Of a DNA stretch of 64,000 bases, positions 11,675 through 24,134 are shown in pieces. The stretch is from contig JACEFZ010011668.1 of the NCBI GenBank assembly GCA_014155875.1, positions 324,501 through 388,500 of the forward strand, written 5' to 3'. The first letter of the stretch is position 1; the number at the start of each line of letters is the position of its first letter. The notes below the pieces were generated by a model. The model was not told where the DNA came from, did no database searches, and saw only the letters and a list, made by a program, of their open reading frames with translations. Position numbers and translations under genes: made by a program. This DNA is from Cepaea nemoralis (taxonomy: Eukaryota > Mollusca > Gastropoda > Stylommatophora > Helicidae).

Positions 11675-14600
11675 TACAGCTCTAGAGTACCGGACACACA
11701 ATCATACAGTAGATAGTGTACAGCTTTAGAGTAGTGGACAGACAATCATACAGTAGATAGAGTACAGCTCTAGAGTAGTGGACAGAGAATCATACAGTAA
11801 ATAGAGCAAAGCTCTAGAGTAGTGAACAGAGAATCATACAGTAGATAGAGTACAGCTCTAGAGTAGTGGACAGAGAATCATACAGTAGATATAGTACAGC
11901 TCTAGTGTAGTGGACAGAGAATCATACAGTAGATAGTGTACAGCTCTAGAGTAGTGGACAGAGAATCATACAGTAGATAGAGTACAGCTCTAGAGTAGTG
12001 GACAGAGAATCATACAGTAGATAAGTACAGCTCTAGAGTAGTGGACAGAGAATCATACAGTAGATAGAGTACAGCTCTAGAGTAGTGGACAGAGAATCAT
12101 ACAGTAGATAGAGTACAGCTCTAGAGTAGTGGACAGAGAATCATACAGTAGATAGAGTACAGATCTAGAGTAGTGAACAGAGAATCATACAGTAGATATA
12201 GTACAGCTCTAGAGTAGTGGACAGACAATCATACAGTAGATAGAGTACAGCTCTAGAGTAGTGGACAGAGAATCCATACAGTAAATATAGCACAGCTCTA
12301 GAGTAGTGAACAGAGAATCATACAGTAGATATAGTACAGCTCTAGAGTAGTGGACAGAGAAATCATACATTTAGATAGAGTACAGCTCTAGAGTAGTGGA
12401 CAGAGAAATCATACAGTAGATATAGTACAGCTCTAGAGTAGTGAACAGAGAATCATACAGTAGATATAGAAACAGCTCTAGAGTAGTGGACAGAGAATCA
12501 ACAGTAGATATAGTACAGCTCTAGAGTAGTGAACAGAGAATCATACAGAAAATAGAGCAAAGCTCTAGAGTAGTGGACTGAGAATCATACAGTAAATAGA
12601 GCAAAGCTCTAGGGGTTAGTGAACAGAGAATCATACAGTAGATAGAGTACAGCTCTAGAGTAGTGGTAGTACAGTAGATAGAGTACAGCTCTAGAGTAGT
12701 GGTAGTACAGTAGATAGAGTACAGCTCTAGAGTAGTGGTAGTACAGTAGATAGAGTACAGCTCTAGAGTAGTGGTAGTACAGTAGATAGAGTACAGCTCT
12801 AGAGTAGTGGTAGTACAGTAGATAGAGTACGGCTCTAGAGTAGTGGTAGTACAGTAGATAGAGTACAGCTCTAGAGTAGTGGTAGTACAGTAGATAGAGT
12901 ACAGCTCTAGAGTAGTGGACAGAGAATCATACAGTAGATATAGTACAGCTCTAGAGTAGTGGGTAGTAACAGTAGATATAGTACAGCTCTAGAGTAGTGG
13001 TAGTACAGTAGATAGAGTACAGGCTCTAGAGTAGTGGTAGTACAGTAGATAGAGTACAGCCCTAGAGTAGTGGTAGTACAGTAGATAGAGTACAGCTCTA
13101 GAGTAGTGGACAGAGAATCATACAGTAGATATAGTACAGCTCTAGAGTAGTGGACAGAGAATCATACAGTAGATATAGTACAGCTCTAGAGTAGTGGACA
13201 GAGAATCATACAGTAGATATCGTACAGCTCTAGAGTAGTGGACAGAGAATATACAGTAGATAGTGTAGTACAGTAGATAGAGAATCAAATTATACAGTAG
13301 ATAGAGTACAGCTCTAGAGTAGTGGACAGAGAATCATACAGTAGATAAGTACAGCTCTAGAGTAGTGGAGTACAGTAGATATAGTACAGCTCTAGAGTAG
13401 TGGTATACAGTAGATAGAGTACAGCTCTAGAGTAGTGGCAGTACAGTAGATAGAGTACAGCTCTAGAGTAGGGGAACAGAGAATCATACAGTTAGATATT
13501 AGTACAGTAGTAGAGTAGTCAGAGTAGTATACAGTAGATAGAGTACAGCTCTAGAGTAGTGGAACAGAGAATCATTAAAAGGTAGAAAATAGAAAACTCT
13601 AGGGGTAGTGGATAGAGAATCATTAACAGTAGATAGAGTACAGCTCTAGAGTAGTGGACAGAGAATCATACAGTAGATATAGTACAGCTCTAGAGTAGTG
13701 GACATAGATTCATACAGTAAATATAGCAAAACTCTAGAGTAGTGGATAGAGAATCATACAGTAGATAGAGTACAGCTCTAGAGTAGTGGATAGAGAATCA
13801 TACAGTAGATATAGTACAGCTCTAGAGTAGTGGACATAGATTCATACAGTAAGATATAGTAAAGCTCTAGAGTAGTGGTAGTTACAGTAGATATAGTACA
13901 GCTCTAGAGTAGTGGTGGGTAACAGTAGATAGAGTACGGCTCTAGAGTAGTGGTAGATTAACAGTAGATATAGAAACAGCTCTAGAGTAGTGGTAGTAAC
14001 AGTAGATAGAGTACAGCTCTAGAGTAGTGGATAGAGAATCATACAGTAGATATAGTACACTCTAGAGTAGTGGAACATAGATTATACAGTTAATAATAAA
14101 GTAAAACTCTAGAGTAGTGGAAAAGAGAAATCATTAGAGTGGGGAAAATAGTAACAGCTCTAGAGTAGTGGATAGAGAATCATACAGTAGATATAGTACA
14201 GCTCTAGAGTAGTGGTAGAAAACATAGATAGAGTACAGCTCTAGAGTAGTGGTAGTACAGTAGATAGAGTACAGCTCTAGAGTAGTGGTAGTACAGTAGA
14301 TAGTACAGCTCTAGAGTATGGTATACAGTATATAGAGTACAGCTCTAGAGTAGTGGTAGTACAGTAGATAGAGTACAGCTCTAGAGTAGTGGTAGTACAG
14401 TAGATATAGTACAGCCCTAGAGTAGTGGTAGTACAGTAGATAGAGTACAGCTCTAGAGTAGTGGACAGAGAATCATACAGTAGATATAGTACAGCTCTAG
14501 AGTAGTGGACAGAGAATCATACAGTAGATATAGTACAGCTCTAGAGTAGTGGATAGAGAATCATACAGTAGATAGAGTACAGCTCTAGAGTAGTGGACAG

Positions 14601-14930
14601 AGAATCATACAGTAGATATAGTACAGCTCTAGAGTAGTGGACAGAGAATCATACAGTAGATAGAGTACAGCTCTAGAGTAGTGGACAGAGAACCATACAG
14701 TAGATATAGTACAGCTCTAGAGTAGTGGATAGAGAATCATACAGTAGATAGAGTACAGCTCTAGAGTAGTGGTAGTACAGTAGATAGAGTACAGCTCTAG
14801 AGTAGTGGACAGAGACATATACAGTAAATAGAGTACAGATCTAGAGTAGTGGACAGAGAATCAAAAAGTTAGTGTAGTAAAGAGCTAGAGTGGCCAAAAT
14901 TGTAAAAGAAGTAGATAGAGTTCAGCGCTA
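11675..14930. repeat. 44-bp satellite with a 36-bp variant
   Basis: The unit is cagtagatagagtacagctc then tagagtagtggacagagaat then cata (44 bp). A shorter form replaces the 'gacagagaatcata' end with 'gtagta', giving 36 bp. The short form is clustered at about 12660-12900, 12960-13085 and 14210-14455, between blocks of the long form. Each unit carries the palindrome-like 'agctctagagt'. Around 13500-14150 and after 14860 units are frayed with indels and A or G runs. Confidence 0.95.
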
Positions 14931-14934
14931 GAGT

Positions 14935-15336
14935 GCACAGAGAATATTAAACCAGGAACAATGCAGCTTTAAAGTGGCCAGAGCACTATAAAGTGCTTAC
15001 AGGTATCGTTTGGGTCAAATATTGGAGATGACCATTATATTGATTACACCGCAAGTTGCCGAAAATATGGGTCTAACAGGATGTAACAATTAGGCTTGCA
15101 GGCGTGTAAATGGGTTTAACTTGTTTTCAATCGTGGAATCTCTTATTAAACCACAAGCCACTTACAACGCCAGGAACTTGGCGCCATAAATAAGAACAAG
15201 TGGTTTTCGTGGCTTGTACAGAGTTCGGTAATTGAAGGGTAATGTTCAAACACCGCAGCACAATTGATAGTTTTCATGTGACTATACCGTCGGCAGAACG
15301 GTTACAGACTACGACAAATTAACAGCGTAGGTCAAT
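14935..15336. other. No recognisable feature
   Basis: Non-coding DNA between the satellite and a SINE. Nothing was recognised. Confidence 0.5.
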
Positions 15337-15348
15337 GACGGACCAGTT

Positions 15349-15596
15349 TTTTTTTTTTTTTTTGCATATCCTTTACAGGACATCGCTGTCAACATCAGCA
15401 TCTTTCAGCTAGTATGTTGATTTCTTGGCAAGATTACGCTCAGTAGTTTGCCATTGCTTTCTGAGCGGCCGGCTCATTATCCCGCAAGTCACCAGCGGGG
15501 GTCGAACCGCTCCCAGTTCTCTCCCGCTACGAGACTCTGCGTGATAAACGAGATTACGGAAGAAAGTGTTGTAACCCCTCAGCCAGAGAGACCGGC
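15349..15596 (-). repeat. tRNA-derived SINE, family B, with perfect target duplication
   Basis: A young copy. On the minus strand it has a head with a B-box match (ggttcgacccc), 'gccggccgctcagaaagcaa', then 'gtcctgtaaaggatatgc' and an A tail. It is flanked by a perfect 12-bp duplication, gacggaccagtt, at 15337-15348 and 15597-15608. Confidence 0.9.
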
Positions 15597-15609
15597 GACG
15601 GACCAGTTA

Positions 15610-16160
15610 ACAAACACAATACCACATTGACAGAGGTCGACTTGTTTGTAGTAAGCATATAACTTAACAGACAATGTGCAAACTATAAACAATGAGCAAT
15701 AGATCACGTTTATTGATATGCCCTAACAGATATCTCTTCTTCTGGCAGTTGCTTCTGTGATTGCTGATTAATACCTTCGAATTTATTTTTCTAATGCTAC
15801 ATAAATGTTCCCAAAGGTTTTCGCACCCAATGAACTGTCTATATATTTCGACACACATCTCTGTGAAGTTTGCATTGATTAAAACTACCCACATGTTTCA
15901 CATGAAATGTTGACAGTACAAGTGATGAAGAAACAGCAAGAATGCTTGGGGTGTCCGCCGCGATGCAGTGTCTAGAAACACTAACTTGTTGGCCTGCCGG
16001 AGATGGTTCCAAGTCTGGTCAAGGAAGGGTTTTATTTCCCAAGTCGATCTACGTACAAAATTGTACCAGGAAGGGTCAAAGGAAGTAAAGGGGGCCCACC
16101 TGATACTGCTGACATTCTCCATCGAGTGCCGATAGAGATACGTATGAGGATACCGCCATA
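15610..16160. other. No recognisable feature
   Basis: No motif or repeat was recognised. The long minus-strand frame that crosses into 16449 is created by the 53-bp array. Confidence 0.45.
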
Positions 16161-16164
16161 TGTG

Positions 16165-16500
16165 CAACAGGCAGTCGCGGTGCCGCGGTGGGCTAGAGCG
16201 CCTGTTTGCCAGCGTGCTGGTCACGTGTTGGATCCTCCTCGAGACGGCGGTGCCTGAAATAATTGATCTTGGCTCTTGTGTCCGATCCACCTCGAGACGG
16301 CGGTGCCTGAAATAATTGATCTTGGCTCTTGTGTCCGATCCACCTCGAGTCGGCGGTGCCTGAAATAATTGATCTTGGCTCCTGTGTCCGATCCACCTCG
16401 AGACGGTGGTGAATGAAATAATTGGTCCAGGCTCCTGTGTCCGATCCACCTCGAGACGGCGGGGCCTGAAATAATTTATTTGGGCTCCTGTGTCGACCCG
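16165..16500. repeat. tRNA-like head followed by a 53-bp tandem array
   Basis: A short segment with 'ggtgccgcggtgggctagag' (weakly tRNA-like, 16165-16230) leads into about five copies of a 53-bp unit beginning cctcgagacggcggtgcctg and including 'aaataattgatcttggctc'. Because 53 is not a multiple of 3, the 183-codon minus-strand frame across it is fortuitous. Confidence 0.75.
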
Positions 16501-16847
16501 GCCTTAAATGAGATGCAAGAAATGTTCAGGGACATTAAAGTTAATGCCTACTCTTCATGATTTCCAATTAATAAATGAATGCTATTGTTGCTAATACTTT
16601 TCTAGTACCCCATTTGTGTTCTAGTTTGATGCTTATATTTTGGTCAAGTTGTTATTAAGAAGCATCAGTTTTCCAACCTTTATGCATACAATTTTCAGCC
16701 GTCTTTACCACAACTAGGCACTGAGATATTATTGGGGGGAAAATATGGTCCGGAAGTAGTTTCCTGCAATGCCTCTGCATTGTGATAGCGACATGACATC
16801 TTGTCGGCTTCAGAGCAAGGGTGAATAGCTGGACAAGCTTTCCCTCA

Positions 16848-16960
16848 CATGGCTTGCGACGAGCACAGTTGTAGAACGCGCGTCCGAACCCTGCTCATGT
16901 TATTATCAGCGCAGTTAGCTACAAACCTGGCTAGCGCGCCAACCACCGGGGAAGTGTACC
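16848..16960 (-). repeat. tRNA-like SINE head (diverged)
   Basis: On the minus strand 'ggttggcgcgctagccagg' precedes 'aactgcgctgataataaca' and a B-box-like 'agggttcggacgcg'. It shares the 'aactgc-ctgataat' segment with the head at 7186-7260. Confidence 0.45.
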
Positions 16961-17429
16961 TATTTTGCATGCTGGGATTTGCCGCTGCTGTGGCTTGGCG
17001 AAGGGAGCCGCCGTAGAGCTGCCCGGTGACATTGTACTTGACCCCAAATGAAGTCCAGATAGCCTCATAACTGTATCCGGGCTCCCAGGTCAACCAAGCA
17101 TTAACATGGCCACCCAGAGATGTTCTGGTGAGTGCCGGCGTGGTACTGACCCCATCCAGCGACTGTCGATGGTTTATAGAAAGATGTACCTAGCACCATA
17201 TACCCAGTAAGCATCAAGGCAAGTAATAGGGTCCTCTACTTGACTTTCGTTGCCTCACAGAGGCTTGACTTTTCTTAACTTTGCTTGACTACTTGATTTG
17301 ATTTGGCTTTACTTTAATAATTTCTCGTAGCTTCACATTAGTTTTACTTGGTTTGTTCAGACCACATATGTTATATGGATATCTCCATCAATGCTCCGCT
17401 CTTCCATCCAGCTTTCAAACATCACGACC

Positions 17430-17490
17430 AGACAATTTTATTATGATTATGATTATGATTATGATTATGCTTATGATTATGATTATTATG

Positions 17491-17550
<60 letters not shown>
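17430..17550. repeat. (ATGATT)n to (ATT)n microsatellite
   Basis: A compound trinucleotide run that becomes pure ATT towards its right end. Confidence 0.95.
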
Positions 17551-17551
<1 letters not shown>

Positions 17552-17706
17552 CGGACATGTCTGGGAAGGAAACGTGACGATGATGGGAACTGGCACATTC
17601 ACCTCATCATGGCAGTTCTTTGAATATGTGAAGTTTTAACACAATACACCCCAGCGGTGTCGCTGCTATTGGCTTGTCTTATCACCCGGCTGGATGAGTT
17701 ACCCAA

Positions 17707-17707
17707 T

Positions 17708-17753
<46 letters not shown>

Positions 17754-17788
17754 CTCTCTCTCTCGTTGTATCTCTCTGTCTGTCTGTC

Positions 17789-17875
<87 letters not shown>

Positions 17876-18226
17876 TTCTGTCTGTCATTTGTTTCCCTTT
17901 GAAAATAAAGTCCGTCTGTTCGTTCGTTCGTTCGTTGTCTCTGTATATCTATCTGTCTCTCTGTCTGTGTCTCTGTCTGTCTCTTTCTGTCTGTCTCTCT
18001 TTCTGTCTGTCTCTCTCTCTGTATCTCTGTCTCTCTCTCTCTCTGTCTCAATCTCTCTGTCTCTGTCTCTTTCTGTGCCTTTCTGTCTTAATCCTTCTGT
18101 CTCTTTCTCTCTCTCTCTATATGTCTCTCTCTTTGTGTCTCTCTTGTTCTGTCTCTTTCTGTCTCTCTTTGTCTCTGTCTCTCTCTTTCTCGCGCTCTCT
18201 CTAGCTCTCTTTCTAGCCCTCTCTCT

Positions 18227-18293
<67 letters not shown>

Positions 18294-18300
18294 GCTCTCC
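17707..18300. repeat. Compound (TC)n / (TCTG)n tract
   Basis: About 600 bp of pyrimidine/purine asymmetric simple repeat. Such tracts can adopt triplex (H-DNA) structure; that is general knowledge, not shown here. All long frames over it encode simple Ser-Leu or Arg-Glu repeats and are not genes. Confidence 0.95.
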
Positions 18301-18716
18301 AATATCCACCATTAACGTCCCCTCAATGTTGAAGATTACTGTGAGCACTGCTTACGTCCTACACAGAATCGCAAGGAAACAACTGCAATGATTGGCCACA
18401 CGACAGACGCCATGATGTCGCCATCTGCTATCACGTATCCGGCTGACGTACGAACTCCACAATACCTATTGACAACACGGCCTGTCTGCTTCTAGTTGAA
18501 CGAAATCCGAGAATACCGCTCACATTTAAAGCTCGATCTGTATCTACCATCTTTTAAACAAAGCTTGGTCACTCTTGTCTTGCGTGAAACTTTTACAAAT
18601 AAAGTTCACCTTTTCATGTGTGCAGCCCTACATTATTTATTTTTTAATGCTGTTCATACATACTGTTGATGGATGTTTTTGTTTTTTTTAAAACATTTTG
18701 ATACATGGGTCTAAGC

Positions 18717-19427
18717 CAGAGGTTCCCAAACCACGGCCCGCGAGCCACTTGTGGCCCGCCAGCTGTCGGAAAGTGGCACACGAGGCCTCGTTATATATTT
18801 TAATAATTTCAAAAATGCACTCGGTGCGCCCCGTCAGCGTTTCGCAACTAAAAGTTATGAAGTTCCCAAATCCCAACCTTGTCGACCAATCAGATTGCGC
18901 AAGGCGCCATGTTGTCATCTGTTACAACTGTTTAGCAGAGTCGGTAGTATTGTGTTGAAATTAGATTTTTTCACATAAACATTTTCCGTTAAAGCCTATA
19001 AATATGAGTGTGGAAAATTTAAAATCAAACAATGGTAAAGCGAAAATGTGAAGACGTTGCTTGTCGTGAATTCTTTGGAAGACTTTGGACACGAAAGATT
19101 TATGCCAAGACATTGATAAACTGGCATCTGGACTTTAAGTAACTGATTATGAAGAACCGTTACAATTGTAAATTAATTACATTAATAGCGATTTTCGAAA
19201 CTGATTTAAAATTTATTGTTAAATGAACTTTTGATTTTAAACCAAAAAAAAATACCACAGTGTAGTACTGACACTGACTGCCTTTAAAGTTTTAGAATTT
19301 TGTTGACGAAAGTTAAGAAAGGTAGAAATGATATTGCACGACTTTTATAATTTTATAACCTTGTGGCCCGCTTAACTACCGAAAATAGTAGATATGGCCC
19401 TCTGCTTGAAAAGCTTGGGAACCACTG
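18717..19427. mobile_element. Non-autonomous hAT-type DNA transposon with 8-bp target duplication
   Basis: The left end reads cagaggttcccaaaccacgg and the right end, on the complementary strand, reads cagtggttcccaagcttttc. These are imperfect terminal inverted repeats of the CAG-GGTTC type typical of hAT elements. It is flanked by a perfect 8-bp duplication, gtctaagc, at 18709-18716 and 19428-19435, the target-site length of the hAT superfamily. 'tgtggcccgc' occurs near both ends. The 711-bp body is AT-rich. A short open stretch from about 19033 (MVKRKCEDV) might be a transposase remnant, but no catalytic motif remains, so it would depend on a transposase supplied elsewhere. Confidence 0.88.
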
Positions 19428-20019
19428 GTCTAAGCCAAACTATGCCATCCTTCCTGACTTATGGATACTTATAAGGTGAATAAGTTATTAATAACACGAA
19501 CTTATTTATCTATCTATCCGTCCGTCCATCCGTCCGTCTGACTCCCTGTCTGTATGTCACTCTCTCCGGATTTTCCAGCCTATATTTTTCAGAATGGATA
19601 TATTTATGAGTCTTGCTTGCTTGCTTGCTTGTGTTCGTTGGCTTGAGCTCCAACGCGAAGTCCTGTATGTCGGATGAAGGCATCCTGTTGTCCAACATCA
19701 GTGTGATGTCATACAGGACCTGAGTTTTGCGTGAGTATCCGTTGTCCCATGTCTGGCTTATTGGTGTGCAGACTGGTGGTTCCTCGCCGTACAGGCAGAC
19801 ACTCTCCGACTTCGGAGGAATCGGCGATCCTACTGACTTTAGCCAGGACCCCGAAGAGACCTGTTGCCCAGGACGCTCGACGAGGACGCGTCAATAGGTC
19901 TTGGCCAGTATATAACCCGGCCCTGGTGCCTTGGAAACACCTCTGCGTCCCTATTTATGAGTCTCATAATGGATTGCTCAGACTATCCACCTCAGTCTAT
20001 CTTCTTCCAAAGCAATCTG

Positions 20020-20620
20020 ACAGTCTGTCAATCTCATAAACATTCTATCAGTTTCTCTGTCTTAGTGTATCTTTGCCAAAAACTATCCATCAGTCTCTCT
20101 GTCTCAGTCTGTCTTAGAAACAATCTATCAGTATCTCTGTCTCAGAAACTCAACGCCAGTCTGTCTCAGGAACAATATAACAGTATGTCTCAGAAACGAC
20201 ACATCAATTCATCCGTCTCAGTCAGCCGGTCTTGGAAACAATCTGTCTCAGAAATAATGCATTAGTCTGTCCCAGGAACAATACATCAGTATGTCTCAGA
20301 ACCAATACATCAGTATGTCTTAGAAACAATAAATCAGTCTGTCTTAGAAACAATACATCAGTCTGTCTCAGAAACAATAAATTAGTCTGTCTCAGAAACA
20401 ATACATCAGTCTGTCTCATAAACAATACATCAGTCTGTCTCAGAAACAATAAATCAGTCTGTCTCATAAACAATACACCAGTCTGTCTCAGAAACAATAA
20501 ATCAGTCTGTCTCAGAAACAATACATCAATTAATCCGTCTCAGTCAATCGGTCGCAGAAACAATCTGTCAGCCTGCTTGTCTCAGAAACAACACATCAGT
20601 CAACCCGCATCTTGAAACAG
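20020..20620. repeat. 24-bp tandem array
   Basis: The unit is cagtctgtctcagaaacaat followed by acat, about 20 copies with substitutions. A period divisible by three keeps frames open on both strands (for example 20232-20615 plus and 20222-20521 minus). Neither looks like a real gene. Confidence 0.9.
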
Positions 20621-20624
20621 AATA

Positions 20625-22990
20625 GATTTGTCAGTTTATCAGTTCCTGCTCTAATTCTTGAAACCAGGCATGCAAACAACTCTACAGCCAATGACACGCA
20701 TTTACCGTAACACGACGACTGAGTCCCAGCACAACACCGACTCCTCCAAAGAGGAAACAATACATTTGTGTTGGCTGTTGGGGAAATATCATCAGTCTAC
20801 ACCAACCTCACACAGACAAAAGACTAATCCCCCAGTATAGAGCCCACACCAGATTATGAGATTATAGATGCTCGCGTTGCATTCTTCTCTGCTATTCAGC
20901 ACATGATACACGTTACAGTTTTATTACCCGAAGATGATACCCGCTGATTTCCCGCTGATAGCTCTGTTGACCTTGAAGTTACTCTCATTCTAAATTTTTT
21001 AACTGTTAAAGAGCTTCTATGTCTCAACATGGGCACTTGACAATGTGTAACCGCGGCCACGATTTGTGGGACGGTTGACGCCGGGAAATATGTTACAGGC
21101 AAAAGGCATGACCTCATTGCACCGGGTTTGTCCCACCTGGCTCGACATCTCCCCGCTCAGCGGCTAGCCGTCTGCCAAAGCCCCAAATATGACCCCGACT
21201 CCATAGCTCCAGCGGAAACACCCATGAGTCTCCGAAACCACTGCACTTGTGAACCACGGTGGACACAGCCACGAGTCTCCGAAACCACTGTGCTTGTGAA
21301 CCAAAGGCGGAGTTACAACTCCACGACATTCGGAGCTCGAGGCAGACGTCTTCCGGAAGTATGTCATTTCCGTCGGTAACATAGCTACATGCTCAACACT
21401 ATAAATAATACACAGCTATTGATTCGTGCTTCTAGAAAACAAAATAAGAGATTTATTTATTTGTGTTTTTGAATTTGTGATCTATGCAAATGGTTGAAAA
21501 AGCTATGACTCGCACCTTGCCGTCTTGACAGACGATAGTTTGTAAAAATGGAGTTATACCTCTCCACAACACAAAGCCTGGGCTGAATATAGAGACTGTG
21601 TGGCCCATGCAGCATGATCCCTCTCTTGGCCTGCCTAGTTTACTTCAGAGGAAAGGTAAACCAATACGTCTGGAACAAGACAAACTGCAGAAGCTGCCGG
21701 ATCAGCAGAGCAATACTCTAACTGTCCTCCTGTCAGAGCTTCCATCCTAGACCAGCTGCCGACCAAGGCTTAGGGCCTGGTCTGCCCTCCCATAACATTT
21801 AGTCTTCATATTGCATTTCCTCGCTCTAGGGTAAAGCGTGTACCCTCCCAGTTGCATCCCGCCGCCCGAAGCCGTTATCACAATGTGAGGTGTCGGGTTT
21901 GGTGAGCACCACCGAACATTCGGCGTTAACAGAAATCAGATAGTACCGTCAATTATCGTACGGTAACTCAGTCATATCTAACTAAGACCTGACATGGTGA
22001 AAAAGATATATACCAGCAGTAAAATAGCAATTGACGGGGACAGACCAAAGGATGAGGGGAATTATGTGTTTGTGTTATTGTTATGTGACCTAGAAATATC
22101 TGACACCCGTACAACTATTGAAGTGACTGTTTGAATTTGTTATATCCATGCTGCATAGATGTAGGTTAAGGCGGGTTATACAGACATTGTTAGTGCTTAG
22201 TTTATTTCCAAGAACGCTTGTTTCTGCAGCAAGGCGATGTCATCATTGTGAAAGTGTGTTTAATAACATCAACTCCTTATGGGAACAGTGAGCGGAAATA
22301 CTCTGGGATGGCTGATGCATGGGAGGACGAAACACGCGTGGAAATGCCCGAAGTGCAGTGACATCGTTCGATGTAACATAACATAACATAACAGATCACT
22401 TGAAAGTAACAGAACTGAATCCCCGGTTGAGAGTGTACCATGGTAAATACAGTCACACTGGTGGGAAATGTTCTGGGCGGTGTGATATCTATAAACCAAT
22501 ACCCCGTAGAACACTTCAGGCTCCAACCAGCTCTGTGTTGGTATTACTGAATCCCACACCAGACTACTTCTTACACCACGGATAAATGGCCATCTTAAGC
22601 CTGTTTCGATCTGGCAGGAGATCTCGGACTTGGTGGCCACCTGCGATGCAGTCCACAGATTCCATTCTGGCGATAATCAACACACCCCCAAGGTATGGGT
22701 AGTGGGATTTCTTCTAAGTGGCAGGTGCAACAGCCAATCGAACAAGTGCTACTGAAAGACACCTCAGTTCAAATGTCTCCACGTGTCTTCTATTAAACGA
22801 AATATCAATGATGTGAGAGACAATCTTGCTTCACATACACGTTTCTCAAAATCGAAGGAAATATCCTGACTGCCCCTGATCTACTATACTGAATTTCCCG
22901 AGGCATATAGGTGGCGAAAGCCACACAGTGGCCACAACGAGGAACATTGTTATGCTATTTGATTCATTAGGTTAAAATTCTGACCCGACC
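20625..22990. other. Mostly featureless; one short internal duplication
   Basis: At 21225-21303 a segment of about 47 bp containing 'gagtctccgaaaccactg' and 'cttgtgaacca' is tandemly duplicated. A short (ACATA)n run lies at 22373-22393. Otherwise nothing was recognised. Confidence 0.5.
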
Positions 22991-22992
22991 GA

Positions 22993-23215
22993 GCATGGTG
23001 TGGGGATCTGTGAATTGTGTGCTTCTGGTCTCCAGAGGTGTATTCTATGGAGAACAGGAGGCTAAATATACGGTAGTGAGCTGTGAGGCTGAGTTGCTGC
23101 GTTTAGGATGTGACCATTCCTAGGGTGAGGCCAGTAACAGAGCACCATGTGTCGGCTGTGCATTTATGGTAGCCTCTTGCATGGGGAGGAATGTCCGTGG
23201 TGTTTGTAACTTAAT
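22993..23215 (+). mobile_element. Diverged 3' module of the I/Ingi-like LINE
   Basis: Collinear with the 3' module at 59500-59670. It shares 'cttctggt-tcc-ga', 'aatatacggtagtgag', 'gacc-attcct-gggtgag', 'tgtcggctgtgcatttatgg' and 'agcctctt-catgg-ggggaatg-c'. It ends before the (GAA)n tail and is an old fragment. Confidence 0.65.
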
Positions 23216-23219
23216 CCGC

Positions 23220-24130
23220 CGTCAGGGTACACTTGTCCCTTCAATGTCACTAAGATATCTTTAATGTCAGTAGCAGATGACTGGTGTTCTAGAATATTCA
23301 AGTTTCCGCAGTCTACTTTGCCCTATGCCGGAACCTTGTCCTGGAAGACTCCACCCATCGCTATGCATATAGAAATTTATCTCAAATTCATATGTAACCA
23401 TTGACACTTTTTGGCTGACGGGTGTGCTGAAAGATACCGCTTCTATGTATAGTTACAGAAAACAGGACGTGAATCAGAAACTAAGTCACCCAGAATGCTA
23501 TACTTCCCCTGATCCTGGGACACAGGACTGACCCTGTCACTATCTGGGATACGGAGGATAAGCTCGGAAAACATGTACACACGTTAAAATGCCTCATGAT
23601 GTGGAAATGGAATGAGTAGACTAAACTCATCGCTGTCCTGGAGAATTGTTAAACCATTAGAAAGCCGTATTATAAACAGAATATACGAGTAGCATGCATG
23701 GTTCAAGTATGCACATCATTGAAACCCCATCGCTGCTATGTATCTCGTGCACTACTTCGAGATTATCCTTGTTAAAATATGGACGAAAATGTACAAAAGA
23801 CAAGATAAAATCATTTCTCTCGTTAATTAAGCTCCCATAAACCCGAGTATCACATATCCACCATTTCAACCATATTTTTTTTCCAACAAATTCATTACCA
23901 ATAATCACAACGGCCGTCTATCAAAAATTCACAGGGCATATCGCCAGTCTCCGGAAACAGTGGCCTAGATTAAACATACATAAATCATCACCCATATATC
24001 TCCGGTATTCAACCCCTATGTTTCTCAAGTCCTCTGCATAATTAGGGTATCATCTGCTGAACACGTTAGTCAGTTGCAATCACATGAAATGGAAATGCTA
24101 GAAAATACTATTAATGCCATACACTATAGG
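23220..24130. other. No recognisable feature
   Basis: AT-rich. Nothing was recognised. Confidence 0.5.
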
Positions 24131-24134
24131 GGAG

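Noticed and set aside
15898..16449. 183-codon minus-strand frame as a gene
   Set aside because: Its N-terminal third is the 53-bp tandem array, and the rest has no recognised motif or splice evidence.
17599..18348. Arg-Glu or Ser-Leu repeat frames as coiled-coil or membrane proteins
   Set aside because: They are translations of (TC)n/(GA)n simple repeats on both strands.
22269..22640. 123-codon minus-strand frame
   Set aside because: No motif, repeat or splice signal; length is within chance expectation for this much sequence.
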